From Parafrankia sp. EUN1f (lineage in GTDB: Bacteria > Actinomycetota > Actinomycetes > Frankiales > Frankiaceae), in assembly GCF_000177675.1 (NCBI RefSeq), contig NZ_ADGX01000041.1, positions 1 to 64,000 of the forward strand: a stretch of 64,000 nt of DNA, written 5' to 3'. A model generated the notes under the pieces. That model was given only the letters and a program-made list of their open reading frames with translations, was not told the DNA's origin and ran no database searches. The translations under genes were made by a program, and so were the position numbers. The first letter of the stretch is position 1, and every line of letters begins with the position of its first letter. Below are positions 41,415-49,900 of the stretch, piece after piece.

Positions 41415-42659
41415 ATGGACCCGACAACACCGAACACGGCCACTGGCACAGCTGCCGCCCAGGCACCGGAGGGCCGGCTGCCCGACGAATGGTGTACCCG
41501 GAGCTTCGACCATCTCTCCCCGGAGCTGGCGGCGACGCTCCCGGAAACCCTGACCCGGATGCGAACCTTGTGCCCGGTCACCCACAGCGACCGGCATGAA
41601 GGCTTCTGGGTGCTCACGAAGTACGACGACGTCCTGCGCGTCGCCCAGGACTGGCAGTCGTTCACCTCGACCCAGGGCCTCAACATCCCGCCGAGCACGA
41701 CCCACGTCCGCAACATTCCGGTGGAGGTCGATCCACCGGAGCAGCGGGCCTACAAGAAGCTCATCAACACGCACTTCACCCCGGCCGCGATCGCCAGCTG
41801 GGCGGAGCCGACCCGGGAGCTGGTCACCCGGCTCATCGACGGTTTCATCGACCGGGGCGAATGCGAGTTCATGGACGACTTCGCCCGCCCGTTCCCCAGC
41901 CTGAGCTTCTTCACCTTCGCCCTCGACGCGCCCGTCGAGGACCTGGAGAAGGTCGCCTACCTCGCGTCGAAGTCGTCCATTCCCAACGATCCGGAGGGCA
42001 AGGAATGCTGGGCCGGGCTCTCCGAATGGATCACCGGCTTCGTCGAGTCCAGGCGTCGGCGGCCGCCGCGCGGTGACGTCGTCGACGCACTGTTCACCGC
42101 CGAGATCGGTGAGCGCCCACTGACCGAGCGCGAGATCATCGGTATCGTCCAGTTGCTCATTCTGGGCGGTCTGGAGACGACCGCCGGCGCGCTCGGCCTG
42201 ATGATGGCGCGCTTCTGCCGAGAGCCGGAGATCCCGGCCTACCTCCGGGCGCATCCGGAGCGGATTCCCGCCGCCGTGGAGGAGCTGCTCCGCCTCGACG
42301 CGCCGTTCATCGCCATCGCGCGCACCGCGACGACGGACGTCCAGCTCCGCGACCAGCAGATCAGCGCGGGCGACAAGGTGCTCATGTACTGGGCGTCGGC
42401 GAACCACGACGACGACGAGTTCACCAATCCGGACACGTTCGACCTGGAGCGGACCACGAACCGGCACCTGGCGTTCGGCGCGGGCCCACACCGCTGCCTC
42501 GGCTCGAACGTCGCCCGGCTGAACATGCGCATCGCCCTCGAGGAGCTGCTCCGCCGGATGGTGGACTTCCGCCTGCGCGACGACACGGAGATCCACTACC
42601 ACACGACGTTGACCCGGGCCCCGCTCAACCTGCCGATCACCTTCACCGCGGCAAGCTAG
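41415..42659 (+). CDS. Cytochrome P450
   Basis: 414 residues, soluble bacterial P450. The I-helix oxygen-activation region is LLILGGLETTAGALGLMMAR, with Glu-Thr where most have Asp/Glu-Thr. The ExxR motif is seen near EELLRLDAPFIAIARTA, and the heme loop is FGAGPHRCLGSNVARLNMR with the Cys ligand near residue 360. Requires ferredoxin and reductase partners not adjacent. It closes the ALDH-EthD-ALDH unit and likely starts the oxidation whose aldehyde products the dehydrogenases remove. Confidence 0.95.
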   Translation: MDPTTPNTATGTAAAQAPEGRLPDEWCTRSFDHLSPELAATLPETLTRMRTLCPVTHSDRHEGFWVLTKYDDVLRVAQDWQSFTSTQGLNIPPSTTHVRNIPVEVDPPEQRAYKKLINTHFTPAAIASWAEPTRELVTRLIDGFIDRGECEFMDDFARPFPSLSFFTFALDAPVEDLEKVAYLASKSSIPNDPEGKECWAGLSEWITGFVESRRRRPPRGDVVDALFTAEIGERPLTEREIIGIVQLLILGGLETTAGALGLMMARFCREPEIPAYLRAHPERIPAAVEELLRLDAPFIAIARTATTDVQLRDQQISAGDKVLMYWASANHDDDEFTNPDTFDLERTTNRHLAFGAGPHRCLGSNVARLNMRIALEELLRRMVDFRLRDDTEIHYHTTLTRAPLNLPITFTAAS

Positions 42660-43254
42660 CGCCAAGGGCATGCGGAGCCGCGTCCGCCAAGCCTTCGAAC
42701 TCCCGCCGCTCCTGCCACTGCTGTCGCTGCTGTCGCTGCCGCCGCTGCTGCTGCCGAGCAAGACCTGAGGATTTTGGCGGTTGGAGCTTGGAGCGCGTGG
42801 AGCAAGATCCCGAACGTCGGGCTGCGGCTGCTGCCTGGCAAGAGTTGAGGATCGCGGTCGTTCCGGCGACCCGAATCGTCAACTCTTGCGGATCGCCAGG
42901 CGACTCTGCGCCCTGTTTGTCGCTATTGGTGTGAATTGCTGGCGCTGGGCGACGGTGCGGGATCCCCGGTAGGTGGTCGCGCGCCGCCCGGGGCAGCAAG
43001 CGGAACTGCCCGCGATGCGGCCGATCGCTGCGCCCGCCGGATCCCGCCACGGCCCGACCACGCACCCTCCCCGGACTCCCACCTGCCGTTGTCCCGCTTT
43101 CGTTTCCGCTGGTCAGAGGGCACCCCGGTGGCATTTGCCGGGTGTCCACCCATGTGATCCCGTACCAAGGTTGGGATGATGGGTCGGCGTCCGCCGACAT
43201 AGGCGTCGCACGGTTGCGCCCCGCCCGAGGCCTGCGGGGCTCAGGCGGCGGGCG
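42660..43254. other. Non-coding interval with repeats
   Basis: 595 bp between the P450 and the GH26-like gene. It has GCTGCTGTCGCTGC-type triplet runs (about 42710-42755), a half copy of the dispersed repeat (CAAGACCTGAGGATTTTGG, about 42757-42775) and a full, diverged copy (42839-42889). The rest shows no gene. Confidence 0.6.
42839..42889. repeat. Dispersed palindromic repeat, copy 3 (diverged)
   Basis: CAAGAGTTGAGGAT pairs with ATCGTCAACTCTTG with one mismatch; the arms differ from copies 1 and 2 at matching positions on both sides (GAGTT/AACTC for AAGTG/CACTT), i.e. compensatory changes that keep the hairpin. Confidence 0.75.
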
Positions 43255-44844
43255 GTGAGTGTGCGGCGGGGCGCTCGATGGGGGAAGTGCGTGCGACGGC
43301 ACGAGGCAGCCAGCAAGGCAGACGGCGCGACGGTGACGGTGGCGGTGGCGGTGGCGGAGACGAAGCCGGAAGCCGCCGGCGTGGGCACGGAAGCCGCCGG
43401 CGTGGCCACGGCAGTCACGGCGGCCCCGACGATGACCCGCACGATCAGTGACACGGTTCCGCTCCCCACGGTCGACGGCATGCCCGAAGCCACGACCGCG
43501 AGCACCGGCGGCGACGCCCCCGATGGCACAGCCGAGGGCACAGCCGAGGGCACACCCGAAAGCACGCCCGGCGGCGCGGACAGCGGCAATGCCCACGGTG
43601 CGGATGGCGGCACAACCCACGGTGCGGACGGCGGCGAAGCCCACGGTGCGGACGGCAAGGCGCCCGCGAAGCCCGGTGGAGGCCGGCGGCGCGGGAGTCA
43701 TCGCAGCGCGCCGGCGAACGGGCGCCCACGCCGGCGCCGGCGCCGGACCGTGATCGGCGCGGTGGCCGCCGGCCTGGTCCTGATGCTGGGGGCACTCGGC
43801 CTGGTGGCGCTCACCACCGGCTCCGGCGATCAGCGGCGGACCTCCGGCACCGCCGCGCCCAGCCCGCGCCCGGCCACGGCCACCGGCACGGCGGACGCCC
43901 CACCGGCCCCGGAACCCGCCGAGCCGGAACCGACCTCGGACGGACCGGCCGCCCCCGGTGTCCGCTGGCCGTCCGGCACGAACGCGAACCCGCCGCTCGA
44001 CATCTGGGCCTGGGACCGCTGGACCGGGCGGGCGTCCGACATCGCCGTGATCTTCACCATCCGGAACAACTGGCAGCACATCGTGTTCTCGGACTGGCCG
44101 CTCTCGAACTACCCGAAGAGCGTCTTCCCGGGGCAGGTCTCCGTCGCGCAGCCGCTGTTCCCCGAGTCCGGGAACGAACGCAGCTGCGCGAACGGCCAGT
44201 ATGACCAGTACTGGGCGGCTTTCGGGCAGACGCTGACCCGCAACGGGCGGCCGGACGCGATCGTGCGGCTCGGCTGGGAGTACAACGGGAACTGGTTCTG
44301 GTGGCATCCGCGCAACACCGAGACCTGGAAGACCTGCTTCCAGCGCGCGGTGACGGCGATCCGGTCAACGGCCCCGGGTGTGCTGATCGACTTCAACGTG
44401 AGCGCGCACCGGGACCGGATGACCAACGGTGACGACGTCTGGGCCGCCTATCCGGGCGACGGCTACGTGGACATCGTCAGCAGCGACGTCTACGACTCGT
44501 ACCCGCCGTCTACCACCGCGGAGCTTTTCGACGAGCAGTGCAACGTCCCGTCCGGAACGTGCACGGTGATCAACTTTGCGCGGGCGCACGGGAAGAAGTT
44601 CGCGGTGCCCGAATGGGGCCTGGCCCGCGCGGACCGCCACGGCGGCGGCGACAACCCTCTGTTCATCGAGAAGATGCACGACCTGTTCGACCAGAACCGG
44701 GACATCCTCGCCTACGAGGCCTACTTCAACACGTCCGAGTCGAACAACGTCCGTTCGTCGCTGCTCAACCCGCAGCTGCACCCGAACTCGGCGCAGAGAT
44801 ACCTGGAGCTGTTCGGCGCCACCGCATCCGGCGGAGGGATCTGA
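43255..44844 (+). CDS. GH26-like glycoside hydrolase, membrane anchored
   Basis: 529 residues in the longest frame; the start is uncertain. Residues 1-160 are low complexity (Ala/Thr/Gly, repeats such as HGADGGTTHGADGG), followed by an Arg-rich stretch and one hydrophobic helix (VIGAVAAGLVLMLGALGLVAL, about 164-184), then a Pro/Ala linker. The C-terminal part (about 235-525) is like beta-mannanase/GH26 enzymes: IVRLGWEYNGNWFWWHP with the acid/base Glu (about residue 342), DFNVSAHRDR, and KFAVPEWGLARADRHGG with the nucleophile Glu (about 451). It probably cleaves a beta-linked polysaccharide outside the cell. Confidence 0.82.
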   Translation: MSVRRGARWGKCVRRHEAASKADGATVTVAVAVAETKPEAAGVGTEAAGVATAVTAAPTMTRTISDTVPLPTVDGMPEATTASTGGDAPDGTAEGTAEGTPESTPGGADSGNAHGADGGTTHGADGGEAHGADGKAPAKPGGGRRRGSHRSAPANGRPRRRRRRTVIGAVAAGLVLMLGALGLVALTTGSGDQRRTSGTAAPSPRPATATGTADAPPAPEPAEPEPTSDGPAAPGVRWPSGTNANPPLDIWAWDRWTGRASDIAVIFTIRNNWQHIVFSDWPLSNYPKSVFPGQVSVAQPLFPESGNERSCANGQYDQYWAAFGQTLTRNGRPDAIVRLGWEYNGNWFWWHPRNTETWKTCFQRAVTAIRSTAPGVLIDFNVSAHRDRMTNGDDVWAAYPGDGYVDIVSSDVYDSYPPSTTAELFDEQCNVPSGTCTVINFARAHGKKFAVPEWGLARADRHGGGDNPLFIEKMHDLFDQNRDILAYEAYFNTSESNNVRSSLLNPQLHPNSAQRYLELFGATASGGGI

Positions 44845-44880
44845 GGGTTGTGTGTCAGCGGTTGGCCCGGCTCGGGCCTG

Positions 44881-44933
44881 CGTGTGTCTGTGGAGCGATG
44901 CGTGCCCAGGCGTCCTTCGACGCGATCAGCGCA
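44881..44933 (-). pseudogene. 53-bp duplicate of an internal nifS segment
   Basis: Identical to 49195-49247 inside nifS except for one base. On the minus strand it still reads Leu-Ile-Ala-Ser-Lys-Asp-Ala-Trp-Ala-Arg-Ile-Ala-Pro-Gln-Thr-His. It lies just outside the nif cluster, downstream of the ferredoxin gene, with no other nifS sequence around it. Confidence 0.88.
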
Positions 44934-45057
44934 CACCGGGCCGAGGACGGCGACCAGTGTGACGACGTCGTACACCCACAGCCGGCCACGAGATCACGTT
45001 CCCAGGCGCCGTGCCACCACCTCGGATCGCACGATGACTGCCGCCGGGAACGCGAAC

Positions 45058-45087
45058 GGCCCATCCGGCGACGGTGACGGATGGGCC
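45058..45087 (-). terminator. Terminator-like stem-loop after the ferredoxin gene
   Basis: Perfect 10-bp arms GGCCCATCCG and CGGATGGGCC with a 10-nt loop, about 62 bp downstream of the ferredoxin stop, at the end of the nif-kor region. No U-run. Confidence 0.65.
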
Positions 45088-45149
45088 TGGCGTTCCGCGG
45101 ATCGATGTCCCTGAGGTGAGGTGTGGTCCCGGGGACTGGCGGATGCCGC

Positions 45150-45491
45150 TTACTCCGCGGCCTGGAACTCGGCGACGAAGGGGGTGTCGACGCCGATCTT
45201 GCCTGCGGCCTTGGCGCCGCCCGGGTCACCGAGCGGCTCGTCGCGGCCCGGCAGAGCCTTCGAGAAGAACTCCTTGTCGGTCTTCACGAACGGCCGTTCG
45301 GGCTTGGGCACCTCGAGGTCGAGCATGATGGCGCCGATCGGGCAGGCCGAGGCGCAGGCACCGCACTCGGTGCACTCGTTGGGGTTGATGTAGAGCTTCC
45401 GGGCGCCCTCGTAGATGGCGTCGACCGGGCACTCGTCGAGGCATGCGCCGTCTTTGACGTCGATGCAGGGGGACGTGACGACGTAGGGCAT
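45150..45491 (-). CDS. fdxA: 7Fe ferredoxin (FdxA type)
   Basis: 113 residues. The first cluster motif is CIDVKDGACLDECP (Cys9, 17, 21) and the second is CTECGACASACP (Cys40, 43, 46, 50), the pattern of [3Fe-4S][4Fe-4S] ferredoxins. A C-terminal extension (about 60-113) is usual for actinobacterial FdxA. The ATG is preceded only by a weak AAGAAG. It lies 188 bp downstream of korB behind a strong hairpin. As a low-potential carrier next to a ferredoxin-reducing enzyme and nif genes, it is a good candidate to pass electrons from KorAB to NifH (inference). Confidence 0.93.
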   Translation of the reverse strand: MPYVVTSPCIDVKDGACLDECPVDAIYEGARKLYINPNECTECGACASACPIGAIMLDLEVPKPERPFVKTDKEFFSKALPGRDEPLGDPGGAKAAGKIGVDTPFVAEFQAAE

Positions 45492-45598
45492 CGGAGTTCT
45501 TCTTTCCGTCGACGGGACCGTGTCGGGCCCGGGAGAATCTCGTTGCCTGCGGTTCGCTCGGACCGCCCTGGCCCGGGTTTGACAAGCCCTGGCCTGAC

Positions 45599-45643
45599 TG
45601 GCTGCCCCGGCCGGATCGACAGATCGACCGGTCGGGGCAGCCA
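45599..45643 (-). terminator. Strong stem-loop between korB and the ferredoxin gene
   Basis: Arms of about 20 bp (TGGCTGCCCCGGCCGGATCGA against 45624-45643, two mismatches) with a 4-nt loop, located 36 bp after the korB stop. It could end the main nif-kor transcript or act as an attenuator before the ferredoxin gene. Confidence 0.75.
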
Positions 45644-45679
45644 GGTCAGCTACGGGGAGAGGTCAGGTCTGTCGCCGGG

Positions 45680-46711
45680 TCAGGACCGGGCCGGAACCGT
45701 CCAGGAGTCGTTGCCGGTGAGCAGGTCCTGCAGGTCACCGCGGCCACCTGCGCGGGCGTCCGCGAGCCGGTCCTGGTACTGGTTGTCGAAGCTCGGCCGC
45801 TCCACCGCGCGGTACACGCCGATCGGGGCGAGCTCCGGCTCGGTGTCGGCGATCCGGGCCAGCGCGTAGGCGTAGGTCGGGCTGGTCGAGCGCGGGTTGT
45901 GCACCACGACGCCCTTCTCCGTCGAGCGGCCGAGCTTGAGGTCGCCGGTCTCGGCGTCGCGCAGCACCGCCCACTGGCTGTCGGCGCCGAACAGGATCGG
46001 TGAGCCGGCCTCCAGGCGGATCGGGCCGTCGGCCGGTGTCGGCACCGACGTGTCGGCGGTGACGGCCCGTTCCCCGTGGTTGAAGGTGGGGCAGTTCTGC
46101 CGGATCTCGACCAGCGCGGAGCCGTTGTGGGCGGCGGCCGCGGCGAGGATCTCCATCATGTGCTTGCGGTCGGTGTCGACGGTGCGGGCGACGAACGACG
46201 CCTCCGCGCCGAGCGCCAGCGCCAGCGGGTTGAAGGAGTGGTCGAGCGAGCCGAACGGGCTGGACGGGGTGATGGTGCCGGGCTTGGTCGCCGGCGAGAA
46301 CTGACCCTTGGTCAGACCGTAGATCTGGTTGTTGAACAGCAGGATCTTGAGGTTGACGTTGCGGCGCAGCGCGTGGATCAGGTGGTTGCCACCGATCGAC
46401 AGCGCGTCACCGTCACCGGTGACGACCCACACCGACAGGTCGGGCCGGTTGATCGAGACGCCGGTCGCGATCGACGGCGCCCGGCCGTGGATCGAGTGCA
46501 TGCCGTAGGTGTCGAGGTAGTACGGCAGCCGGGAGGAGCATCCGATGCCGGAGATCACCACGAAGTTCTCGCGCGGGATGCCGAGGGTCGGCATCAGGTT
46601 GCGCATGTTGTTGAGGATTGCGTGGTCACCGCAGCCAGGGCACCAGCGGGCCTCGCCCGCGGAGAAGTCCTTGGCGGTGAGCTGCTTTCCTCCCGCGTCG
46701 GCGCTGGTCAC
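45680..46711 (-). CDS. korB: 2-oxoacid:ferredoxin oxidoreductase, beta subunit
   Basis: 343 residues. The Fe-S cysteine motif WCPGCGDHAILN (about residues 23-34) and GIGCSSRLP are followed by the thiamine-diphosphate motif VVTGDGDALSIGGNHLIHAL and NNQIYGLTKGQ, typical of KorB-type beta subunits. With KorA it oxidatively decarboxylates a 2-oxoacid (2-oxoglutarate in named relatives) to acyl-CoA and reduces ferredoxin. GTG start overlapping the korA stop by 4 nt. The substrate choice (2-oxoglutarate versus pyruvate) cannot be fixed from sequence. Confidence 0.93.
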   Translation of the reverse strand: MTSADAGGKQLTAKDFSAGEARWCPGCGDHAILNNMRNLMPTLGIPRENFVVISGIGCSSRLPYYLDTYGMHSIHGRAPSIATGVSINRPDLSVWVVTGDGDALSIGGNHLIHALRRNVNLKILLFNNQIYGLTKGQFSPATKPGTITPSSPFGSLDHSFNPLALALGAEASFVARTVDTDRKHMMEILAAAAAHNGSALVEIRQNCPTFNHGERAVTADTSVPTPADGPIRLEAGSPILFGADSQWAVLRDAETGDLKLGRSTEKGVVVHNPRSTSPTYAYALARIADTEPELAPIGVYRAVERPSFDNQYQDRLADARAGGRGDLQDLLTGNDSWTVPARS

Positions 46712-48696
46712 TTGTTCTTCTCCGATCCGAGCTCGCTGCGGCCGACCTTGCCGGTGCCGCCGATGGCCTTGATGTCCTCGGTGGACAGCGCCGCGGCGCC
46801 GTCCTCGAGGTCGTTGACGAGCCGGGTGAACACCGCGGCCAGCTCGACCGCGCGGAAGGGCAGGCCACGGGTCTGGGTGTAGCCGACCGGCTCGATCTGG
46901 CAGTGCATGCGCAGCAGCCCGCCGAGCTGCCCGAGGTTCATCTCGGGGACGAGCACGGTGTCGTAGGCCGCCAGGATGGAGGCGAGGTTGGCCGGCAGCG
47001 GGTTGAGGTAGCGCAGGTGCGCCTGGGCGATGGCGAGCCCCTGCTGGCGGACGAGCCGGCAGGCCGCGCCGATCGGGCCGTAGGTGGAGCCCCAGCCGAT
47101 GACGAGCAGCTTGGAGCCGAATCCGGGCGGGCCGGAAGGGTCGTCGACCTCCAGCGGCGGCACCTCGATGCCGTCGACCTTGTTCTGGCGGGTGCGGACC
47201 ATCAGGTCGTGGTTGTCCGCGTCGTGCGAGATCTCACCGCTGCCGTCGGCCTTCTCCAGACCACCGATGCGGTGCTCCAGACCGGGGGTGCCGGGGATGG
47301 CCAGCGGACGGGCCAGCGTGCGCGGGTCACGCTTGTACGGGTGGAACGCGGGCTTGCCGTCCTTGCCGACGCCGTTGGGCTCGGTGGCGAACTCGATGCC
47401 CAGGTCAGGCAGCTCGCTGACGTCCGGCACCTTCCACGGCTCGCTGCCGTTGGCGATGTAGGAGTCGGACAGCAGGATGACCGGGGTCCGCCGCTCCAGG
47501 GCGATCTGCGCCGCTTCGAAGGCCGCGTTGAAGCAGTCCGCCGGGCTCTGCGCGGCGAGCACGGGGAGCGGGGCCTCTCCGTGCCGGCCGTACAGGGACT
47601 GCAGCAGGTCGGACTGCTCGGTCTTGGTCGGCAGGCCGGTGGACGGGCCACCGCGCTGCACGTTGACGATGACCAGCGGTAGCTCCAGCGAGATCGCCAG
47701 GCCGATCGCCTCGGACTTCAGCGCCATGCCCGGCCCGGAGGTCACGGTGACGGCGAGCATGCCGGCGAACGCGCCACCGATCGCCGCGCCGATCGCCGCG
47801 ATCTCGTCCTCCGCCTGGTACGAGCGGACGTCGTGCGAGATGAGCTTGCTCAGCTCGTGCAGGACGTCGGTGGCGGGGGTGATCGGGTACGCGCCGAGGA
47901 ACAGCGGCATGCCAGCCTGGTGCGCGGCGGCGACGAGGCCGAACGCGATGGCCCGGTTGCCGCGCATGTGCCGGTAGGTGCCCGGGGGCAGCGGCGCGGG
48001 CTTGACCTCGTAGGAGACGGCGAACGCCTCGGTGGTGTCGCCGTAGTCCACACCGGCCCGCAGCGACGCGAGGTTGCCGGCGAGGATCTCCGGCGGCTTC
48101 TTCGCGAAGCGCTTCTCCAGGTAGGCGACGGTGCTCTCGATCGGCTGGTTGAACATCCAGGACACCAGGCCGAGCGCGAACATGTTCTTCGTCCGGGCGG
48201 CGTCCTTGCGCTTGAGGCCGAGGCCTTCGGTGGCGCCGACGGCGAGCCCGGTCAGGTCGACCGCGTGCAGGATGTAGTTGCTCAGTGAGCCGTCGGTCAG
48301 CGGGTCGGAGTCGTAGCCGGCCTTCTCCAGGGCGCGCACGTTGAACGCGCCGGAGTCGACGATCAGCACGCCGCCGGGGCGGAGGTCCTTGAGGGTGGCC
48401 TTCAGCGCCGCCGGGTTCATGGCGACGAGGACGTCGGGCTGGTCACCGGGCGTGGTGATGTCGTGGTCGGCGACGTGCAGCTGGTAGCTGGAGACACCGC
48501 CGACGGTGCCGGCTGGCGCCCGGATCTCGGCCGGGAAGTCCGGCAGGGTCGCCACGTCGTTGCCGGCCTCCGCGGCCTGCGCACCGAAGCGGTCACCGGT
48601 GAGCTGCATGCCGTCACCGGAGTCACCGGCGAACCGGATGACGACTCCCTTAAGCCGGCGTACCCGCGGGTCGGGCTGTTCGAGCTCGGTTGTCAT
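46708..48696 (-). CDS. korA: 2-oxoacid:ferredoxin oxidoreductase, fused gamma-alpha subunit
   Basis: 662 residues from ATG 48694-48696. The gamma domain comes first (GVVIRFAGDSGDGMQLTGDR, residues 1-200), then the alpha domain with GNRAIAFGLVAAAHQAGMPL, AYPITPATDVLHELSKL, SGPGMALKSEAIGLAISLEL and QRGGPSTGLPTKTEQSDLLQ. This gamma-alpha fusion is the usual KorA form in actinobacteria. Its start lies 47 nt inside the end of nifS, and it overlaps korB by 4 nt, so it is translated as part of the nif transcript. It makes the enzyme part of the nitrogen-fixation unit. Confidence 0.93.
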   Translation of the reverse strand: MTTELEQPDPRVRRLKGVVIRFAGDSGDGMQLTGDRFGAQAAEAGNDVATLPDFPAEIRAPAGTVGGVSSYQLHVADHDITTPGDQPDVLVAMNPAALKATLKDLRPGGVLIVDSGAFNVRALEKAGYDSDPLTDGSLSNYILHAVDLTGLAVGATEGLGLKRKDAARTKNMFALGLVSWMFNQPIESTVAYLEKRFAKKPPEILAGNLASLRAGVDYGDTTEAFAVSYEVKPAPLPPGTYRHMRGNRAIAFGLVAAAHQAGMPLFLGAYPITPATDVLHELSKLISHDVRSYQAEDEIAAIGAAIGGAFAGMLAVTVTSGPGMALKSEAIGLAISLELPLVIVNVQRGGPSTGLPTKTEQSDLLQSLYGRHGEAPLPVLAAQSPADCFNAAFEAAQIALERRTPVILLSDSYIANGSEPWKVPDVSELPDLGIEFATEPNGVGKDGKPAFHPYKRDPRTLARPLAIPGTPGLEHRIGGLEKADGSGEISHDADNHDLMVRTRQNKVDGIEVPPLEVDDPSGPPGFGSKLLVIGWGSTYGPIGAACRLVRQQGLAIAQAHLRYLNPLPANLASILAAYDTVLVPEMNLGQLGGLLRMHCQIEPVGYTQTRGLPFRAVELAAVFTRLVNDLEDGAAALSTEDIKAIGGTGKVGRSELGSEKNK

Positions 48697-49900
48697 CGCG
48701 AACCTCGTCTTGGATGGGGGTGCTCTGGGTAAGGGAGCGAACGCGCTGGACAGCGCGGGCCACCTGGTCCGCGACGGTGCGGATTTCCTCGGGGGTCGTG
48801 GCGCGGCCCAGGCTGAAGCGCAGGCTCTCCCGGGCCTCGGTGGCGGTCCGGCCCATGGCCAGCAGGACGTGCGACGGGGTGTCCCCACCGCCGCTGCAGG
48901 CCGATCCAGCCGAGACCGCGACGTGCGGAAGGCAGGCCTGGATCTCGTCGGCGCCCGCGCCGACGAAACGCAGGTTGACCGTGTTCGGCAGCCTGGCCCG
49001 CACCGGGCCGTTCAGTTCGACGGCGCCCCGGCCGAGCCGTTTGACGAGCAGCTCGGTCAGCAGCGCCACCAGCGCACGCTGGCGGTTTCCGTCGTCGGTC
49101 ATCGACGCGGCCGCGAGGCGGGCGGCCGCGCCGAAGCCGGCGATCCCGGCGGTGTTGAGGGTGCCGGGACGCCGGCCATGTTCCTGGCCTCCGCCGTGTG
49201 TCTGTGGCGCGATGCGTGCCCAGGCGTCCTTCGACGCGATCAGCGCACCGATGCCCTTGGGGCCGTACAGCTTGTGCGCGGACGCGACGGCCACATCGAC
49301 GCCGGTCCGGTCGAGGCTGACCGGGATCCGGCCCAGGGCCTGGGTGATGTCGCTGAACAGCAGCGCACCGGCCGCGTGCACGGGTTCGACCAGGGGCCGC
49401 AGGTCGTTCACGGCCCCGGTCTCGTTGTTCGCCGCCATGACGGCGACGAGGGCGACGTCGGGCCCGAGCCGGCGGCGCAGGTCGTCGACGTCGATGGTGC
49501 CGTCCGGGTGGACGGCGATGCGTTCGGCGAGGGTGCTGGAGCCCGCACCGGGACCGGCCGCCGCGGCGGCGGCGTCGGCGGCGCCGAGCACGGCAGGGTG
49601 TTCGGTCGCCCCGACGAGCACCCGGCGCCGGTCGGAACCGGCGGCGATGAGGGCGGCGAGCGCCCCGCCGATGGCCAGGTTGGCCGCCTCGGTGGCGCCG
49701 GAGGTGAAGACCACGTCACGGGCCCGCGCGCCGGCGAGCGTGGCGACCTCGCGGCGGGCCCGCTCGACGATGCGGGTCACTTCCTGGCCCGGCCCGTGCT
49801 TGCTCGCCGGGTTGGCGAACTGCTCGGTGAGCAGCGGCAGCATCGCCTCCAGCACGCGCGGGTCCACCGGCGTGGTCGCGTTGTGGTCGAGGTAGATCAC
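48650..49900 (-). CDS. nifS: NifS cysteine desulfurase
   Basis: 416 residues, PLP-dependent cysteine desulfurase that supplies sulfur for nitrogenase Fe-S cluster assembly. It starts VIYLDHNATTPVDPRVLEAM. The PLP-lysine is in VAVASAHKLYGPKGIGALIA (about residue 208), and the mobile Cys loop is AVSAGSACSGGGDTPSHVL (about residue 335). GTG 49898-49900 was chosen (GAGGAG 5 nt upstream). It overlaps hesA by 185 nt upstream and korA by 47 nt downstream, both unusually long overlaps. A 53-bp piece of it is duplicated at 44881-44933. Confidence 0.95.
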   Translation of the reverse strand: MIYLDHNATTPVDPRVLEAMLPLLTEQFANPASKHGPGQEVTRIVERARREVATLAGARARDVVFTSGATEAANLAIGGALAALIAAGSDRRRVLVGATEHPAVLGAADAAAAAAGPGAGSSTLAERIAVHPDGTIDVDDLRRRLGPDVALVAVMAANNETGAVNDLRPLVEPVHAAGALLFSDITQALGRIPVSLDRTGVDVAVASAHKLYGPKGIGALIASKDAWARIAPQTHGGGQEHGRRPGTLNTAGIAGFGAAARLAAASMTDDGNRQRALVALLTELLVKRLGRGAVELNGPVRARLPNTVNLRFVGAGADEIQACLPHVAVSAGSACSGGGDTPSHVLLAMGRTATEARESLRFSLGRATTPEEIRTVADQVARAVQRVRSLTQSTPIQDEVRDDNRARTARPAGTPA

